From assembly GCA_949840605.1 (NCBI GenBank), contig CATKXN010000023.1, positions 1-27,892 of the forward strand: 27,892 bases of DNA. The letters run 5' to 3'. Positions 1 to 7,866 of this stretch are shown piece by piece; position 1 is the stretch's first letter, and every line of letters begins with the position of its first letter. Source of the stretch: an uncultured Alistipes sp. (lineage in GTDB: Bacteria > Bacteroidota > Bacteroidia > Bacteroidales > Rikenellaceae). A model generated the notes under the pieces. It made no database searches. It saw nothing but the letters and a program-made list of their open reading frames with translations, and was not told the DNA's origin. The translations under genes were made by a program, and so were the position numbers.

Positions 1-1620
1 CCTTTCGGGACGTGATTCGTCCTGCTCCGGCTTCGCCCCGCCGGCCGCATCCTCGCGGTCGATCCGGGCGATGCGGCGGCGTCCGCCCGAGGCGTTGAGC
101 CGGCTCACGACGCTCTCGGCGTCGCTGAACGGCACGCTCACCAGCGAATAGTTCTCGAAGACGCGCACGTCGTCGATATTCTTGTCCCTCAGTCCGCACT
201 TGCGCTTGAGCATCTCGACCAGCTTGCGTCCCGAATAGCCGTCGCGCCCTCCCAGGGTCAGGAACAGCCGGGTCTTGCCCTTGCGGTCGACCGAGAACGA
301 ACGGATCTCGGGGTAGTTGCTCTGGTCGAGCTCGCTGCGGAACGCCAGCCGGAGCAGAGCCCCCAGCGCCACGTCGGGCGCATAGGTTTCGAGCAGTTCG
401 GCGGCATAGTCGGCATAATCGGCATACGCCTCGCTTTCGACGATCTCCCGCAGGTCGTCCTTGATCTTGGCGCGCTTCATCGCCACGATGTCCTGCGGCG
501 AAGGAAGCGTCTCGCGCTTGATGTCGGCCTTGATGTCGCGCATCATCCAGTTGAAACGCCGCAGCTCGGCGCCCGAAATGAAGGTGATGGCCGTACCCTC
601 GCGCCCGGCGCGGCCCGTGCGGCCGATGCGGTGAACATAGCTCTCCGAATCCTGCGGCAGCGAGTAGTTGATGACGTGCGAAAGGTTCGACACGTCGATG
701 CCGCGCGCGGCGACGTCGGTGGCCACCAGGATGTTGACCGCCTTGTCGCGGAACTTGCGCAGGATCTTCTCGCGCTGGGCCTGCGACACGTCGCCGTGCA
801 GCCCTTCGGCGGCGTATCCCTGCGCCGCGAGGCGCGTCGCCACCTCGTCCACGCCGATCTTCGTGCGGCAGAAGACGATGCCGTAGAAATCCGTCTCGAT
901 GTCGATGATGCGCGTCAGGGCGTCGAACTTGTCGGCCTCGCGCACCTCGAAATAGATCTGGTCGGTCAGATCGACGGTCAGGTGCTGCGACTCGATGCGC
1001 AGCATCTCCGTATTGCGCATGTAGGCCTCCGACAGGCGGACGATCCGCTCGGGCATCGTGGCCGAGAAGAGCAGCACGCGGCGGTCGTCGCCCGTATGGC
1101 TCATGATCTCCTCGACGTCCTCGACGAAGCCCATATTGAGCATCTCGTCGGCCTCGTCCAGCACCAGGAAGCGGACCTTGTCGAGTTTGAGCGTGCCGCG
1201 GCGGATGTGATCCAGCACCCGTCCCGGGGTCCCGACGACGATGTCCACGCCCCGCGACAGGCGTCGGAGCTGTTCGCCCATGGCGGCCCCACCGTAGATG
1301 GCCGTGATCGAAAGCCTCCGCCCGGCGTTGAAGCTCAGCAGCTCCTCGGCGGCCTGCACCGCCAGTTCGCGCGTCGGGACGAGGATGACGGCCTGCACCC
1401 CGTCGGCCGAATGTTCGGTCTGCTGGAGTATCGGGAGCCCGAAAGCGGCGGTTTTGCCCGTGCCGGTCTGGGATTGTGCGATGATGTCGTTTTCGCCGGA
1501 AAGGAGGCGGGGAATCGTGAGTCGTTGAATGGATGTGGGAGTTTCGAACCCTTTTGCGCGGACCGCTTCGAGCATCTGCTCGCTGAGGCCCAATGTGCTG
1601 AAATCAGCTTCGTTGGTCAT
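1..1620 (-). CDS. DEAD-box ATP-dependent RNA helicase, CsdA/DeaD-like, C-terminus cut by window edge
   Basis: ATP-dependent RNA unwinding, probably in ribosome assembly or cold-shock RNA remodelling. I translated the open frame by hand: 540 codons lie in the window and no stop is reached before base 1. Visible motifs in order: Q motif (FETPTSIQ, about 25-32), Walker A AQSQTGTGKT (about 48-57), PTRELA (82-87), TPGR (131-134), DEAD (155-158), SAT (186-188) and HRIGRTGR (330-337). Residues about 440-515 look like a DbpA-type RNA-binding domain (ending near SVPFSDAESVVSRL), followed by an Arg/Glu-rich tail that runs off the edge. The start is the ATG at 1618-1620, next to the Q-motif region as usual. 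A TACCTTTG -7 box lies just upstream. The gene is divergent from the response regulator. Family assignment is secure; the exact substrate is inference. Confidence 0.95.
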   Translation of the reverse strand, partial: MTNEADFSTLGLSEQMLEAVRAKGFETPTSIQRLTIPRLLSGENDIIAQSQTGTGKTAAFGLPILQQTEHSADGVQAVILVPTRELAVQAAEELLSFNAGRRLSITAIYGGAAMGEQLRRLSRGVDIVVGTPGRVLDHIRRGTLKLDKVRFLVLDEADEMLNMGFVEDVEEIMSHTGDDRRVLLFSATMPERIVRLSEAYMRNTEMLRIESQHLTVDLTDQIYFEVREADKFDALTRIIDIETDFYGIVFCRTKIGVDEVATRLAAQGYAAEGLHGDVSQAQREKILRKFRDKAVNILVATDVAARGIDVSNLSHVINYSLPQDSESYVHRIGRTGRAGREGTAITFISGAELRRFNWMMRDIKADIKRETLPSPQDIVAMKRAKIKDDLREIVESEAYADYADYAAELLETYAPDVALGALLRLAFRSELDQSNYPEIRSFSVDRKGKTRLFLTLGGRDGYSGRKLVEMLKRKCGLRDKNIDDVRVFENYSLVSVPFSDAESVVSRLNASGGRRRIARIDREDAAGGAKPEQDESRPER

Positions 1621-1639
1621 ACAGAAATATTTGAAAGGC

Positions 1640-1647
1640 CAAAGGTA
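1640..1647 (-). promoter_or_regulatory. -7 box of the DEAD-box helicase promoter
   Basis: On the minus strand the site reads TACCTTTG, matching the Bacteroidetes -7 consensus TAnnTTTG, 19 bases before the helicase ATG. I see no clear -33 TTG at the usual distance. Confidence 0.55.
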
Positions 1648-1657
1648 CGACAATTAA

Positions 1658-1689
1658 TTGGATTTTTCGCCGGAAAATCACTATCTTCG
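1658..1689 (+). promoter_or_regulatory. Promoter of the response regulator gene
   Basis: TTG at 1658-1660, a 21-base spacer, then TATCTTCG at 1682-1689, close to the Bacteroidetes pattern TTG-N19-21-TAnnTTTG. The spacer contains the imperfect palindrome GATTTTTCGCCGGAAAATC (1661-1679), which could be an operator. The promoter lies back to back with that of the helicase. Confidence 0.5.
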
Positions 1690-1744
1690 CAAAGTAATCC
1701 GCATGACGGCCCCGCGACGGGCCGCCGAACCTGAAACCGCAACC

Positions 1745-2416
1745 ATGAGTCATCGCATCCTGCTGGTCGACGACGAGGTCGACATCCTCGAATTCGTCCG
1801 TTACAACCTCGTCCGCGAGGGTTACGAAGTTTTCACGGCCCAGAACGGCGCCGAGGCGCTCGAAAAGGCAGCCGAATGCCGTCCGCACCTGATCCTGCTC
1901 GACATGATGATGCCGGTGATGGACGGGGCGCAGACCTGCCGGGCCATCCGCGAAAACCCCGTGCTCAAGGACACGATGGTGGTTTTCCTTTCGGCGCTGG
2001 GCGAGGAGCAGCAGCAGCTGGCGGGCTTCGGCGTGGGGGCCGACGACTATCTCACGAAGCCGATCAAGATGAAGCTGCTGGTGAGCCGCGTGCAGGCGAT
2101 CCTCAAGCGCATCGACGCCGACGCGGTCCCCGCCGCACCCCCGGCCCCGGGCATCACGGTCGACCGCGACCGCTACACGGTGATCCGCGACGGGCGGGAG
2201 ATCGCGCTGCCGCGCAAGGAGTTCGCGCTGCTCGACCTGCTCTGCTCGTCGCCGGGGCGGCTGATCCCGCGGGAGGAGATCTACGCCAAAATCTGGGGTA
2301 CGGAGGTGGTCGTGGGCGACCGCACGATCGACGTCCACATCCGCAAGCTGCGCCAGAAAATCGGCGACGAACGCATCGTGACGGTCAAGGGCGTGGGATA
2401 CAAATATGAACCCTAA
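1745..2416 (+). CDS. OmpR/PhoB-family response regulator, no adjacent histidine kinase
   Basis: Two-component transcription factor of 223 residues. Receiver domain about 4-118: acidic pair D9/D10, phospho-acceptor D53 (in LLDMMMPVMD), S83 and K105 (LTKP). A short Ala/Pro-rich linker leads to a winged-helix output domain about 127-223, ending in the usual recognition-helix and wing pattern (TIDVHIRKLRQKIG ... VKGVGYKYEP). The ATG at 1745 was chosen because the receiver begins right after it (SHRILLVDDE); the open frame reaches back to 1658, but that ATG lies inside the promoter. No sensor kinase is beside it: the helicase is divergent upstream and proB lies downstream. The regulon cannot be told from the sequence. 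Confidence 0.93.
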   Translation: MSHRILLVDDEVDILEFVRYNLVREGYEVFTAQNGAEALEKAAECRPHLILLDMMMPVMDGAQTCRAIRENPVLKDTMVVFLSALGEEQQQLAGFGVGADDYLTKPIKMKLLVSRVQAILKRIDADAVPAAPPAPGITVDRDRYTVIRDGREIALPRKEFALLDLLCSSPGRLIPREEIYAKIWGTEVVVGDRTIDVHIRKLRQKIGDERIVTVKGVGYKYEP

Positions 2417-2445
2417 AACGAAAGGTGAAACGTGAAAATCGGATT

Positions 2446-2550
2446 GTCATTCCGAGGAGGGCCGAAGGACCGACGCGGGAATCTGCGGAACGCGTTGTGA
2501 GATCACGACCTTGATCCGATTGCCGCGTCGCTACGCTCCTCGCAATGACG
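2446..2550. repeat. Pair of inverted REP-like palindromic repeats
   Basis: Two related units face each other in the spacer between the response regulator and proB. Unit 1 (2446-2483, plus) begins GTCATTCCGAGGAGG and ends GACGCGGGAATCT. Unit 2 (2518-2550) reads on the minus strand CGTCATTGCGAGGAGCG and ends GACGCGGCAATC. Each unit has self-complementary ends (ATTCC/GGAAT; ATTGC/GCAAT), and together they could form one long hairpin. This form (TCATTGCGAGGAGC...GCAATC) resembles short palindromic repeats dispersed in many bacterial genomes. The pair may also act as a terminator or mRNA-stabilising structure after the regulator gene. Confidence 0.7.
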
Positions 2551-2600
2551 GGAGCGGGGAGGCTTGTCGCACGCGGCCGGACCGGCTCGTTCGGACGAGG

Positions 2601-2634
2601 CGATTTTGAATTGTGAATTATGAAGTGTGAATCG
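2601..2634 (+). repeat. proB: Degenerate TGAATTnTGAA tandem repeat at the proB start
   Basis: The sequence runs as short related units (TTGAATTG, TGAATTATGAA, GTGTGAATCG) with a period of about 8-9 bases. Such AT-rich GAATTATGAA strings are familiar in Bacteroidales intergenic DNA. The proB ATG at 2620 lies inside the array. Confidence 0.45.
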
Positions 2635-3714
2635 AAAAAATACCGCCGCATCGTCATCAAGATCGGCAGCAACGTGCTGACCCGCGAAGACGGGCGTCCC
2701 GACACCACGCGCATCTCGGCGCTCGTGGACCAGATCGCGGGACTCTACCGCGCGGGCGTCGAGGTGATCCTCGTTTCGTCGGGGGCCGTGGCCTCGGGCC
2801 GCAGCATTCTCGAATCCCGGGTCGGGCGCATCGACACCGTTTCGGCCCGCCAGCTCTACTCGGCCGTGGGCCAGGTGAAGCTGCTGAACCGCTACTACGG
2901 CCTCTTCAACGAATACGGCATCGTCTGCGGACAGGTGCTCACCACCAAGGAGAGCCTTTCCACGCGGCGCCAATACCTCAACCAGCGCAACTGCATGGAG
3001 GCGATGCTCGCCGCCGGCGTCGTCCCGATCGTCAACGAGAACGACACCATTTCGGTCACCGAGCTGATGTTCACCGACAACGACGAACTGTCGGGCCTCG
3101 TGGCGGCGATGATGGACGCCGAGGCGCTCGTCATCCTGAGCAACATCGACGGCATCTACGACGGCTCGCCCGCCGATCCCGCATCGCAGGTCATCCGCCG
3201 CGTGGCCCCGGGCCGCGACCTCTCGCAGTATATCGACACCGCACGCTCCTCGCGCGGCCGCGGAGGCATGACGACCAAGAGCCGCATCTCGTCGCGCGCC
3301 GCGGGCGAGGGCATCGAGGTCGTGATCGCCAACGGCCGCCGCGACAGCATCCTGACCGATCTGATCCTCACGGACCGCGACGTCGTGTGCACGCGCTTCG
3401 AGGCGGCGCCCCGCCCCGCCTCGGGGGTCAAGAAGTGGATCGCCAGCAGCGAAGGCTTCGCCAAGGGGGCCCTGCATCTCGACGCCGGAGCCGCGGCGGC
3501 CATTTCGCAGAGCAAGGCCGCAAGCATCCTCGCCGTGGGGGTCACCGCCGTCGAGGGGGAGTTCGAACGCGACGACATCGTGCGCATCCTCTCGCCCGAA
3601 GGCGCACCGCTGGGCGTGGGCCGCATCTCCTGCGACAGCGCCACGGCACGCCGCAACCTGGGCCGCAAGGGCCTCAAGCCACTGATTCACTGCGATTACC
3701 TATATTTGGAATAA
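2620..3714 (+). CDS. proB: Glutamate 5-kinase with C-terminal PUA domain
   Basis: First step of proline synthesis: glutamate plus ATP to glutamyl 5-phosphate, in the cytoplasm. The 364-residue length fits the kinase-plus-PUA form. The amino-acid kinase domain is about 8-255: KIGSNVL (14-20), SSGAV (53-57), IVNENDT (137-143) and LSNIDGIYDG (173-182). The PUA domain is about 275-364, ending near RRNLGRKGLKPLIHCDYLYLE. The ATG at 2620 gives a short leader (MKCESKK) before the first strand. proA starts one base after the stop (TAA-A-ATG), so the two are an operon and the unstable product can pass straight to ProA. Family members are usually feedback-inhibited by proline. Confidence 0.97.
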   Translation: MKCESKKYRRIVIKIGSNVLTREDGRPDTTRISALVDQIAGLYRAGVEVILVSSGAVASGRSILESRVGRIDTVSARQLYSAVGQVKLLNRYYGLFNEYGIVCGQVLTTKESLSTRRQYLNQRNCMEAMLAAGVVPIVNENDTISVTELMFTDNDELSGLVAAMMDAEALVILSNIDGIYDGSPADPASQVIRRVAPGRDLSQYIDTARSSRGRGGMTTKSRISSRAAGEGIEVVIANGRRDSILTDLILTDRDVVCTRFEAAPRPASGVKKWIASSEGFAKGALHLDAGAAAAISQSKAASILAVGVTAVEGEFERDDIVRILSPEGAPLGVGRISCDSATARRNLGRKGLKPLIHCDYLYLE

Positions 3715-3715
3715 A

Positions 3716-4972
3716 ATGGACACGAAATACGAAATCCTCTTCGCCGCCGCCCGCCGCGCCGGGAGCGAACTGGCCCGGACCGACACCGCGACGCTGGGCC
3801 GCGCCGTCACGAAAGCCGCGCAGCTGCTCCGCACGCACACCGACAGTCTGCTGGAAGCCAACGCCCGCGACCTCGCGGCGATGGCCGCCGACTCGCCCCT
3901 GCGCGACCGCCTGCGGCTGACGCCCGAGCGCATCGCAGGCATCGCCTCCGACATGGAGGCCGTCGCCGGGCTCCCCGCACCGCAGGGCACGACGATCGAC
4001 GAGTGGACCCGCCCCAACGGTCTGTCGATCCGCAAGGTCCGTGTGCCGTTCGGCGTCGTGGGGATGGTCTGCGAAGCGCGGCCCAATGTCACTGCCGACA
4101 TCTTCTCGCTGTGCCTCCGGACAGGCAACGCCTGCGTGCTGAAAGGCGGCAGCGACGCCCGCCATTCCAACGAAGCCATCGCCGCCCTGCTCCACGAGGC
4201 GCTCCGCAGCGAGGGCCTCGACCCGGCGGCCTTCACCCTGCTGCCCTCCGGCCACGAAGCCGTGGCCGAACTGCTCAACGCCGTGGGCTACGTCGACGTG
4301 GTGATCCCCCGCGGCGGCGCGGGACTGATCCGCTTCGTGCGCGAAAACGCCCGCATCCCCGTCATCGAGACCGGCGCGGGCATCGTCCACACCTATTTCG
4401 ACGCGGACGGCGACCTGGCGAAAGGCCGCGCCGTGGTCTGCAACGCCAAGACGCGGCGCGTGAGCGTCTGCAACGCCCTCGACTGCCTCCTCGTCCACCG
4501 CAGCCGGCTCGGCGAACTGGCCGAACTGTGCGGCCCGATGGCCGCCGCACGGGTCACGATCTACGCCGACGCGGAGGCTTACGCCGCCCTCGCGGGACGC
4601 TACCCCGCCTGCCGGCTCCGCCCCGCCGAAGAGAAGCATTTCGGCACCGAGTTCCTCGACTACAAACTGGCGGTCAGGACCGTCGGTTCGCTCGACGAGG
4701 CCCTCGCCCACATCGAACGCTACTCCTCGCGCCACAGCGAAGCGATCGTCACCGAGAATAAGGATACGGCGCGGCAGTTCGCACAGCGGGTCGACGCGGC
4801 GTGCGTCTACGTCAACGCCTCGACGGCCTTCACCGACGGAGGCCAGTTCGGGTTCGGCGCCGAGGTCGGCATCTCGACCCAGAAGCTCCACGCCCGGGGC
4901 CCGATGGGGCTTCCCGAACTCACGACCTACAAGTACGTCGTGACAGGCGACGGGCAGATCCGGGAGGCCTGA
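3716..4972 (+). CDS. proA: Glutamate-5-semialdehyde dehydrogenase (gamma-glutamyl phosphate reductase)
   Basis: Second step of proline synthesis: NADPH-dependent reduction of glutamyl 5-phosphate to the semialdehyde, which cyclises on its own. The protein is 418 residues with the aldehyde-dehydrogenase fold. Visible: PFGVVGMVCEARPNVT (111-126), the cofactor-side LKGGSDA (142-148), IPRGG (197-201), the catalytic cysteine C252 in NAKTRRVSVCNALDCLLV, and the C-terminal FTDGGQFGFGAEVGISTQ with HARGPMGL. It is tightly coupled to proB. The last proline gene, proC, is not in the window. Nothing unusual. Confidence 0.97.
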   Translation: MDTKYEILFAAARRAGSELARTDTATLGRAVTKAAQLLRTHTDSLLEANARDLAAMAADSPLRDRLRLTPERIAGIASDMEAVAGLPAPQGTTIDEWTRPNGLSIRKVRVPFGVVGMVCEARPNVTADIFSLCLRTGNACVLKGGSDARHSNEAIAALLHEALRSEGLDPAAFTLLPSGHEAVAELLNAVGYVDVVIPRGGAGLIRFVRENARIPVIETGAGIVHTYFDADGDLAKGRAVVCNAKTRRVSVCNALDCLLVHRSRLGELAELCGPMAAARVTIYADAEAYAALAGRYPACRLRPAEEKHFGTEFLDYKLAVRTVGSLDEALAHIERYSSRHSEAIVTENKDTARQFAQRVDAACVYVNASTAFTDGGQFGFGAEVGISTQKLHARGPMGLPELTTYKYVVTGDGQIREA

Positions 4973-5040
4973 AACGCGATTCCGATAATTTTTCCACCTA
5001 TTCGGGCAAAAAATAAAACGAATCGTTAGCATTTTTTGCT

Positions 5041-5048
5041 TAAATTTG
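5041..5048 (+). promoter_or_regulatory. crcB: -7 box of the crcB promoter
   Basis: TAAATTTG matches TAnnTTTG and lies 32 bases before the crcB ATG in an AT-rich stretch after proA. No good -33 element is seen at 19-21 bases. No fluoride-riboswitch-like structure is apparent. Confidence 0.5.
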
Positions 5049-5080
5049 CACATTCGTAAAATAATGCCTATATTTAACTT

Positions 5081-5455
5081 ATGATTCGTGAACTTTTGAC
5101 CGTCGGACTCGGCGGCGCCGCCGGCAGCGTCGTCCGCTACGTGCTTTCGGCAGGACTGCTGGCAGGGCACACGCTGCTGGGATTTCCCGCCGGAACGTTC
5201 ACGGTCAACGCTCTCGGATCGCTGCTGATCGGCATCCTGCTGGAAACGGTCTCTTCGGCTGCGGCAGGATGGTTGCTTATCGTAGGATTCTGCGGAGGTT
5301 TCACCACCTTCTCGACCTTTTCGGCCGACGCCGTGCGGCTGCTGCGCGCCGGGAGTTACGGCTCCGCGGCGGCCTATATCGCGCTGAGCGTCGTGACATG
5401 CATCGCTTTCGCGGCGCTGGGCATGTGGATCGGAGCGCAAATTGCACGCAATTAA
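5081..5455 (+). CDS. crcB: Fluoride ion channel/exporter CrcB (Fluc)
   Basis: A small inner-membrane protein that lets toxic fluoride leave the cell; the family works as a dual-topology dimer. It has 124 residues and four hydrophobic segments (about 2-22, 32-55, 62-84, 94-120). Diagnostic motifs are GGAAGSVVRY (11-20), the TFTVNALGSLLIG segment (about 38-50, with the pore Asn) and GFCGGFTTFSTFSADA (about 70-85, with the Phe-box and central Na+ site). The length is normal for the single-gene form. It appears to be a one-gene unit with its own -7 box and a terminator at 5558-5578. Confidence 0.95.
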   Translation: MIRELLTVGLGGAAGSVVRYVLSAGLLAGHTLLGFPAGTFTVNALGSLLIGILLETVSSAAAGWLLIVGFCGGFTTFSTFSADAVRLLRAGSYGSAAAYIALSVVTCIAFAALGMWIGAQIARN

Positions 5456-5486
5456 AAATGAAAAATTAAGAATTAAAATAACCTGC

Positions 5487-5534
5487 AACCCGGTTAAAAT
5501 CCCGGCTGACAACCCGGACGAAATCCCGGTCGCG
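5487..5534. repeat. Two tandem 24-bp CCCGG repeats
   Basis: AACCCGGTTAAAATCCCGG followed by CTGAC recurs 24 bases later as AACCCGGACGAAATCCCGG followed by TCGCG, giving four evenly alternating CCCGG words. The unit lies between crcB and its terminator. Function unknown. Confidence 0.6.
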
Positions 5535-5542
5535 CCGCGACT

Positions 5543-5593
5543 AAGCCCCCGCCAAGGGCCGTTTAAGAAACGGCTTTTAGAGGGGGGGGGCTT
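5543..5593 (+). terminator. Intrinsic terminator of crcB nested in an outer C5/G9 stem
   Basis: Inner hairpin GCCGTTT-AAG-AAACGGC (5558-5574) followed by TTTT is a standard intrinsic terminator. It is enclosed by a second pair of arms, AAGCCCCC (5543-5550) and GGGGGCTT (5586-5593), the latter at the end of a run of nine G. The outer stem might compete with or reinforce the inner one. Confidence 0.7.
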
Positions 5594-5674
5594 GTAAACG
5601 ACGCCGACGGCGGCGACAACACCGGCCGGTAATGAAAAAGCATACATAATAAGTAAAACTTAAAAATAAGGTAA

Positions 5675-6877
5675 ATGGTAATTCTGGTTTTGAACTGCGG
5701 TTCGTCGTCGATCAAGTATCAGGTAATCGACATGGAACCGTCGTCGAGCAAACTGCTCGCAAAAGGACTCGTAGAACGCATCGGCCTCCCGGAGGGCGAT
5801 CTGACCCATAAACCCGTCGGCAAGGAGCCTTTCGAACTGCATCAGCCGATCCCCGACCACACGACGGGTATCAAACTCGTGCTCGACGCACTGACGGACC
5901 CCGCGCACGGCGTCATCGCCTCGCTCGACGAGGTGAAAGCCGTGGGCCACCGCGTGGCCCACGGCGGCGAGTTCTTCCCCGAGAGCTGCATCGTCACCGA
6001 CGATACGAAGGAGAAGATCCGTTCGCTGTTCGAGATCGCCCCGCTGCACAACCCCGCCAACCTCGAAGGCGTGCTTTCGATCGAGAAGGTGCTGCCGGGC
6101 GTTCCGCAGGTCACGGTCTTCGACACCTCGTTCCACCAGTCGATCCCCGCGGTGAACTACATGTTCGCCCTGCCCCACGCCTACTACGAGAAATACCGCG
6201 TGCGCAAGTACGGCTTCCACGGCACCAGCCACAAGTACGTGGCCCAGGTGGCCGCCGAACTCGCGGGGCTGGATTTCCACCATTCGAGAATCATCACCTG
6301 CCACATCGGCAACGGCGGTTCGGTGACGGCCATCCTCGACGGCAAGTCGTTCGATACGTCGATGGGCTTCTCGCCGCTGGACGGCCTGGTGATGGGCACG
6401 CGCTGCGGACTGGTGGACGCCAGCGCCATCACGTTCATCGGCGAAAAGGAGGGCATGAACTACGCCCAGCTCAACGAGATGATGAACAAGAAATCGGGCG
6501 TGCAGGGCCTGACGGACATCTCGAGCGACATGCGCGACATCGACCGGGCCTACGACGAGGGCAATCCCCGCGCGATCCTGGCGCGCGACATGTACTACTC
6601 CCGCATCAAGAAGTTCATCGGCGAATACGCGGCCGAAATGGGCGGCGTGGACCTGATCGTCTTCACAGGCGGCGTGGGCGAGAACTCGTGCGAGATGCGC
6701 GAGGAGGTCTGCCGCGGACTGGAGTTCATGGGCGTCCGGTTCGACCCGGCGGCCAACAAGGGCGCCCGGGGCGTGAACAAGATCCTCTCGGCCGCCGATT
6801 CGAAAGTCAAGGTGGCGACGGTCGCCACCAACGAGGAGCTGGTGATCGCCACGGACACCTACAACCTGGTAAAATAA
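5675..6877 (+). CDS. ackA: Acetate kinase
   Basis: Acetyl phosphate plus ADP to acetate plus ATP, the ATP-yielding step of acetate fermentation; the reverse reaction is used for acetate uptake. The 400-residue length is typical. ASKHA-fold motifs: N-terminal LNCGSSSIKYQV (about 6-17), VGHRVAHGG (about 89-97), the substrate-site FDTSFHQ, YGFHGTSHKYV, the phosphate-binding HIGNGGS, the acetate-kinase signature DTSMGFSPLDGL-MGTRCG, and FTGGVGEN near the C-terminus. The ATG at 5675 directly precedes the first strand; AATAAGG lies 5' of it. ptb starts 35 bases downstream. Pta, the usual partner, is not next to it; ptb-buk are instead, so acetyl phosphate must come from Ptb or a distant pta. Confidence 0.97.
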   Translation: MVILVLNCGSSSIKYQVIDMEPSSSKLLAKGLVERIGLPEGDLTHKPVGKEPFELHQPIPDHTTGIKLVLDALTDPAHGVIASLDEVKAVGHRVAHGGEFFPESCIVTDDTKEKIRSLFEIAPLHNPANLEGVLSIEKVLPGVPQVTVFDTSFHQSIPAVNYMFALPHAYYEKYRVRKYGFHGTSHKYVAQVAAELAGLDFHHSRIITCHIGNGGSVTAILDGKSFDTSMGFSPLDGLVMGTRCGLVDASAITFIGEKEGMNYAQLNEMMNKKSGVQGLTDISSDMRDIDRAYDEGNPRAILARDMYYSRIKKFIGEYAAEMGGVDLIVFTGGVGENSCEMREEVCRGLEFMGVRFDPAANKGARGVNKILSAADSKVKVATVATNEELVIATDTYNLVK

Positions 6878-6912
6878 ACATTCAACTTTAACACATTAAT
6901 ACCGTCACTACC

Positions 6913-7821
6913 ATGATTCAGCATCTTACCGAAATCGTCGACGAGGCGAGAAAACGGGGTAAAAAACGTCTGGCCGTAGCTTACGGACAGGATTCGCATA
7001 CGCTGGAAGCCGTCTACGAGGCTTACAAGGAGGGGCTCGTGGAGCCCACGCTCTTCGGCGACAAGGAGGTCATCAAACAGGTCTGCGAGGAGAACGACAT
7101 CGACATCAAGGCCTTCAACATCGTCGATGAGTCCAACGACGTGAAATGCGTCCAGCAGGCCGTCGCAGCGGTCGTTTCGGGCAACGCCGACGTCCTGATG
7201 AAAGGCCTCGTGTCGACCGACAAGTACATGCGCGGCATCCTCAACAAGGAGGCCGGACTGTTCCCCCCGAAGGGCGTGCTGAGCCACGTCTCGATCGTCG
7301 AGATGCCCTGCTACCACAAACTGCTCACCATTTCGGACGTCGCCGTGATTCCGCTTCCGGACTTCAAGCAGAAGATGGTGCAGATCGGCTACCTGGCCCG
7401 CACGGCGAACCTGCTGGGCATCGAGACCCCGAAGATCGCCTGCATCGCCCCTTCGGAGCAGCTGCTTCCCAACGTGATCTCCTCGACCGAAGGCGCGCTG
7501 CTGGCCAAGATGGCCGACCGCGGACAGCTGGGCAAGGTCATCGTCGACGGCCCGCTGTCGCTCGACGTGGCGCTCTACAAGGAGGTGGCCGAGCACAAGA
7601 AGGTCAAGGGTTCGTCGGTGGCCGGCGACCCGGACTGCCTGCTGTTCCCCAACCTCGAGTCGGCGAACGTATTCTTCAAGTCGGTGACGCACCTCTGCGG
7701 CGGCGAACTGGCGGCGATGGTCATGGGCACGAAGGTGCCCTGCGTGCTGACCTCCCGGGGCGACACGAGCAAAACCAAGCTCTACTCCATTGCCCTGGCC
7801 TGCCTGGCAGTGAAAAAATAA
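6913..7821 (+). CDS. ptb: Phosphate butyryl/acetyltransferase (PTA_PTB family)
   Basis: Transfers a short acyl group from CoA to phosphate (butyryl-CoA to butyryl phosphate in the best-studied members). It has 302 residues, the length of Ptb and shorter than multidomain Pta. Visible: KRLAVAYGQDSHTLEA near the N-terminus, VLMKGLVSTDKYMRGIL (about 96-112) typical of Ptb, GVLSHVSIVEMP, VAVIPLPDFKQKM and the C-terminal VMGTKVPCVLTSRGD. buk follows after 45 bases, the classical ptb-buk order. The physiological acyl group cannot be told from sequence: butyrate, branched-chain acids or acetate are all possible in this family. Confidence 0.9.
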   Translation: MIQHLTEIVDEARKRGKKRLAVAYGQDSHTLEAVYEAYKEGLVEPTLFGDKEVIKQVCEENDIDIKAFNIVDESNDVKCVQQAVAAVVSGNADVLMKGLVSTDKYMRGILNKEAGLFPPKGVLSHVSIVEMPCYHKLLTISDVAVIPLPDFKQKMVQIGYLARTANLLGIETPKIACIAPSEQLLPNVISSTEGALLAKMADRGQLGKVIVDGPLSLDVALYKEVAEHKKVKGSSVAGDPDCLLFPNLESANVFFKSVTHLCGGELAAMVMGTKVPCVLTSRGDTSKTKLYSIALACLAVKK

Positions 7822-7866
7822 ACCCGGATACGGGGCTAACCCAAACCACTAACGAACCGAGAACTT

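Noticed and set aside
4973..5080. Fluoride riboswitch before crcB
   Set aside because: The AT-rich leader lacks the conserved crcB-motif stem and pseudoknot bases.
3674..5647. A 657-codon open frame on the minus strand opposite proA and crcB
   Set aside because: It lies antisense to clear proA/crcB genes, has low-complexity Arg/Gly/Asp/Val-rich sequence without domains, and runs through a terminator and repeats. It reflects the high GC third positions of the plus-strand genes.
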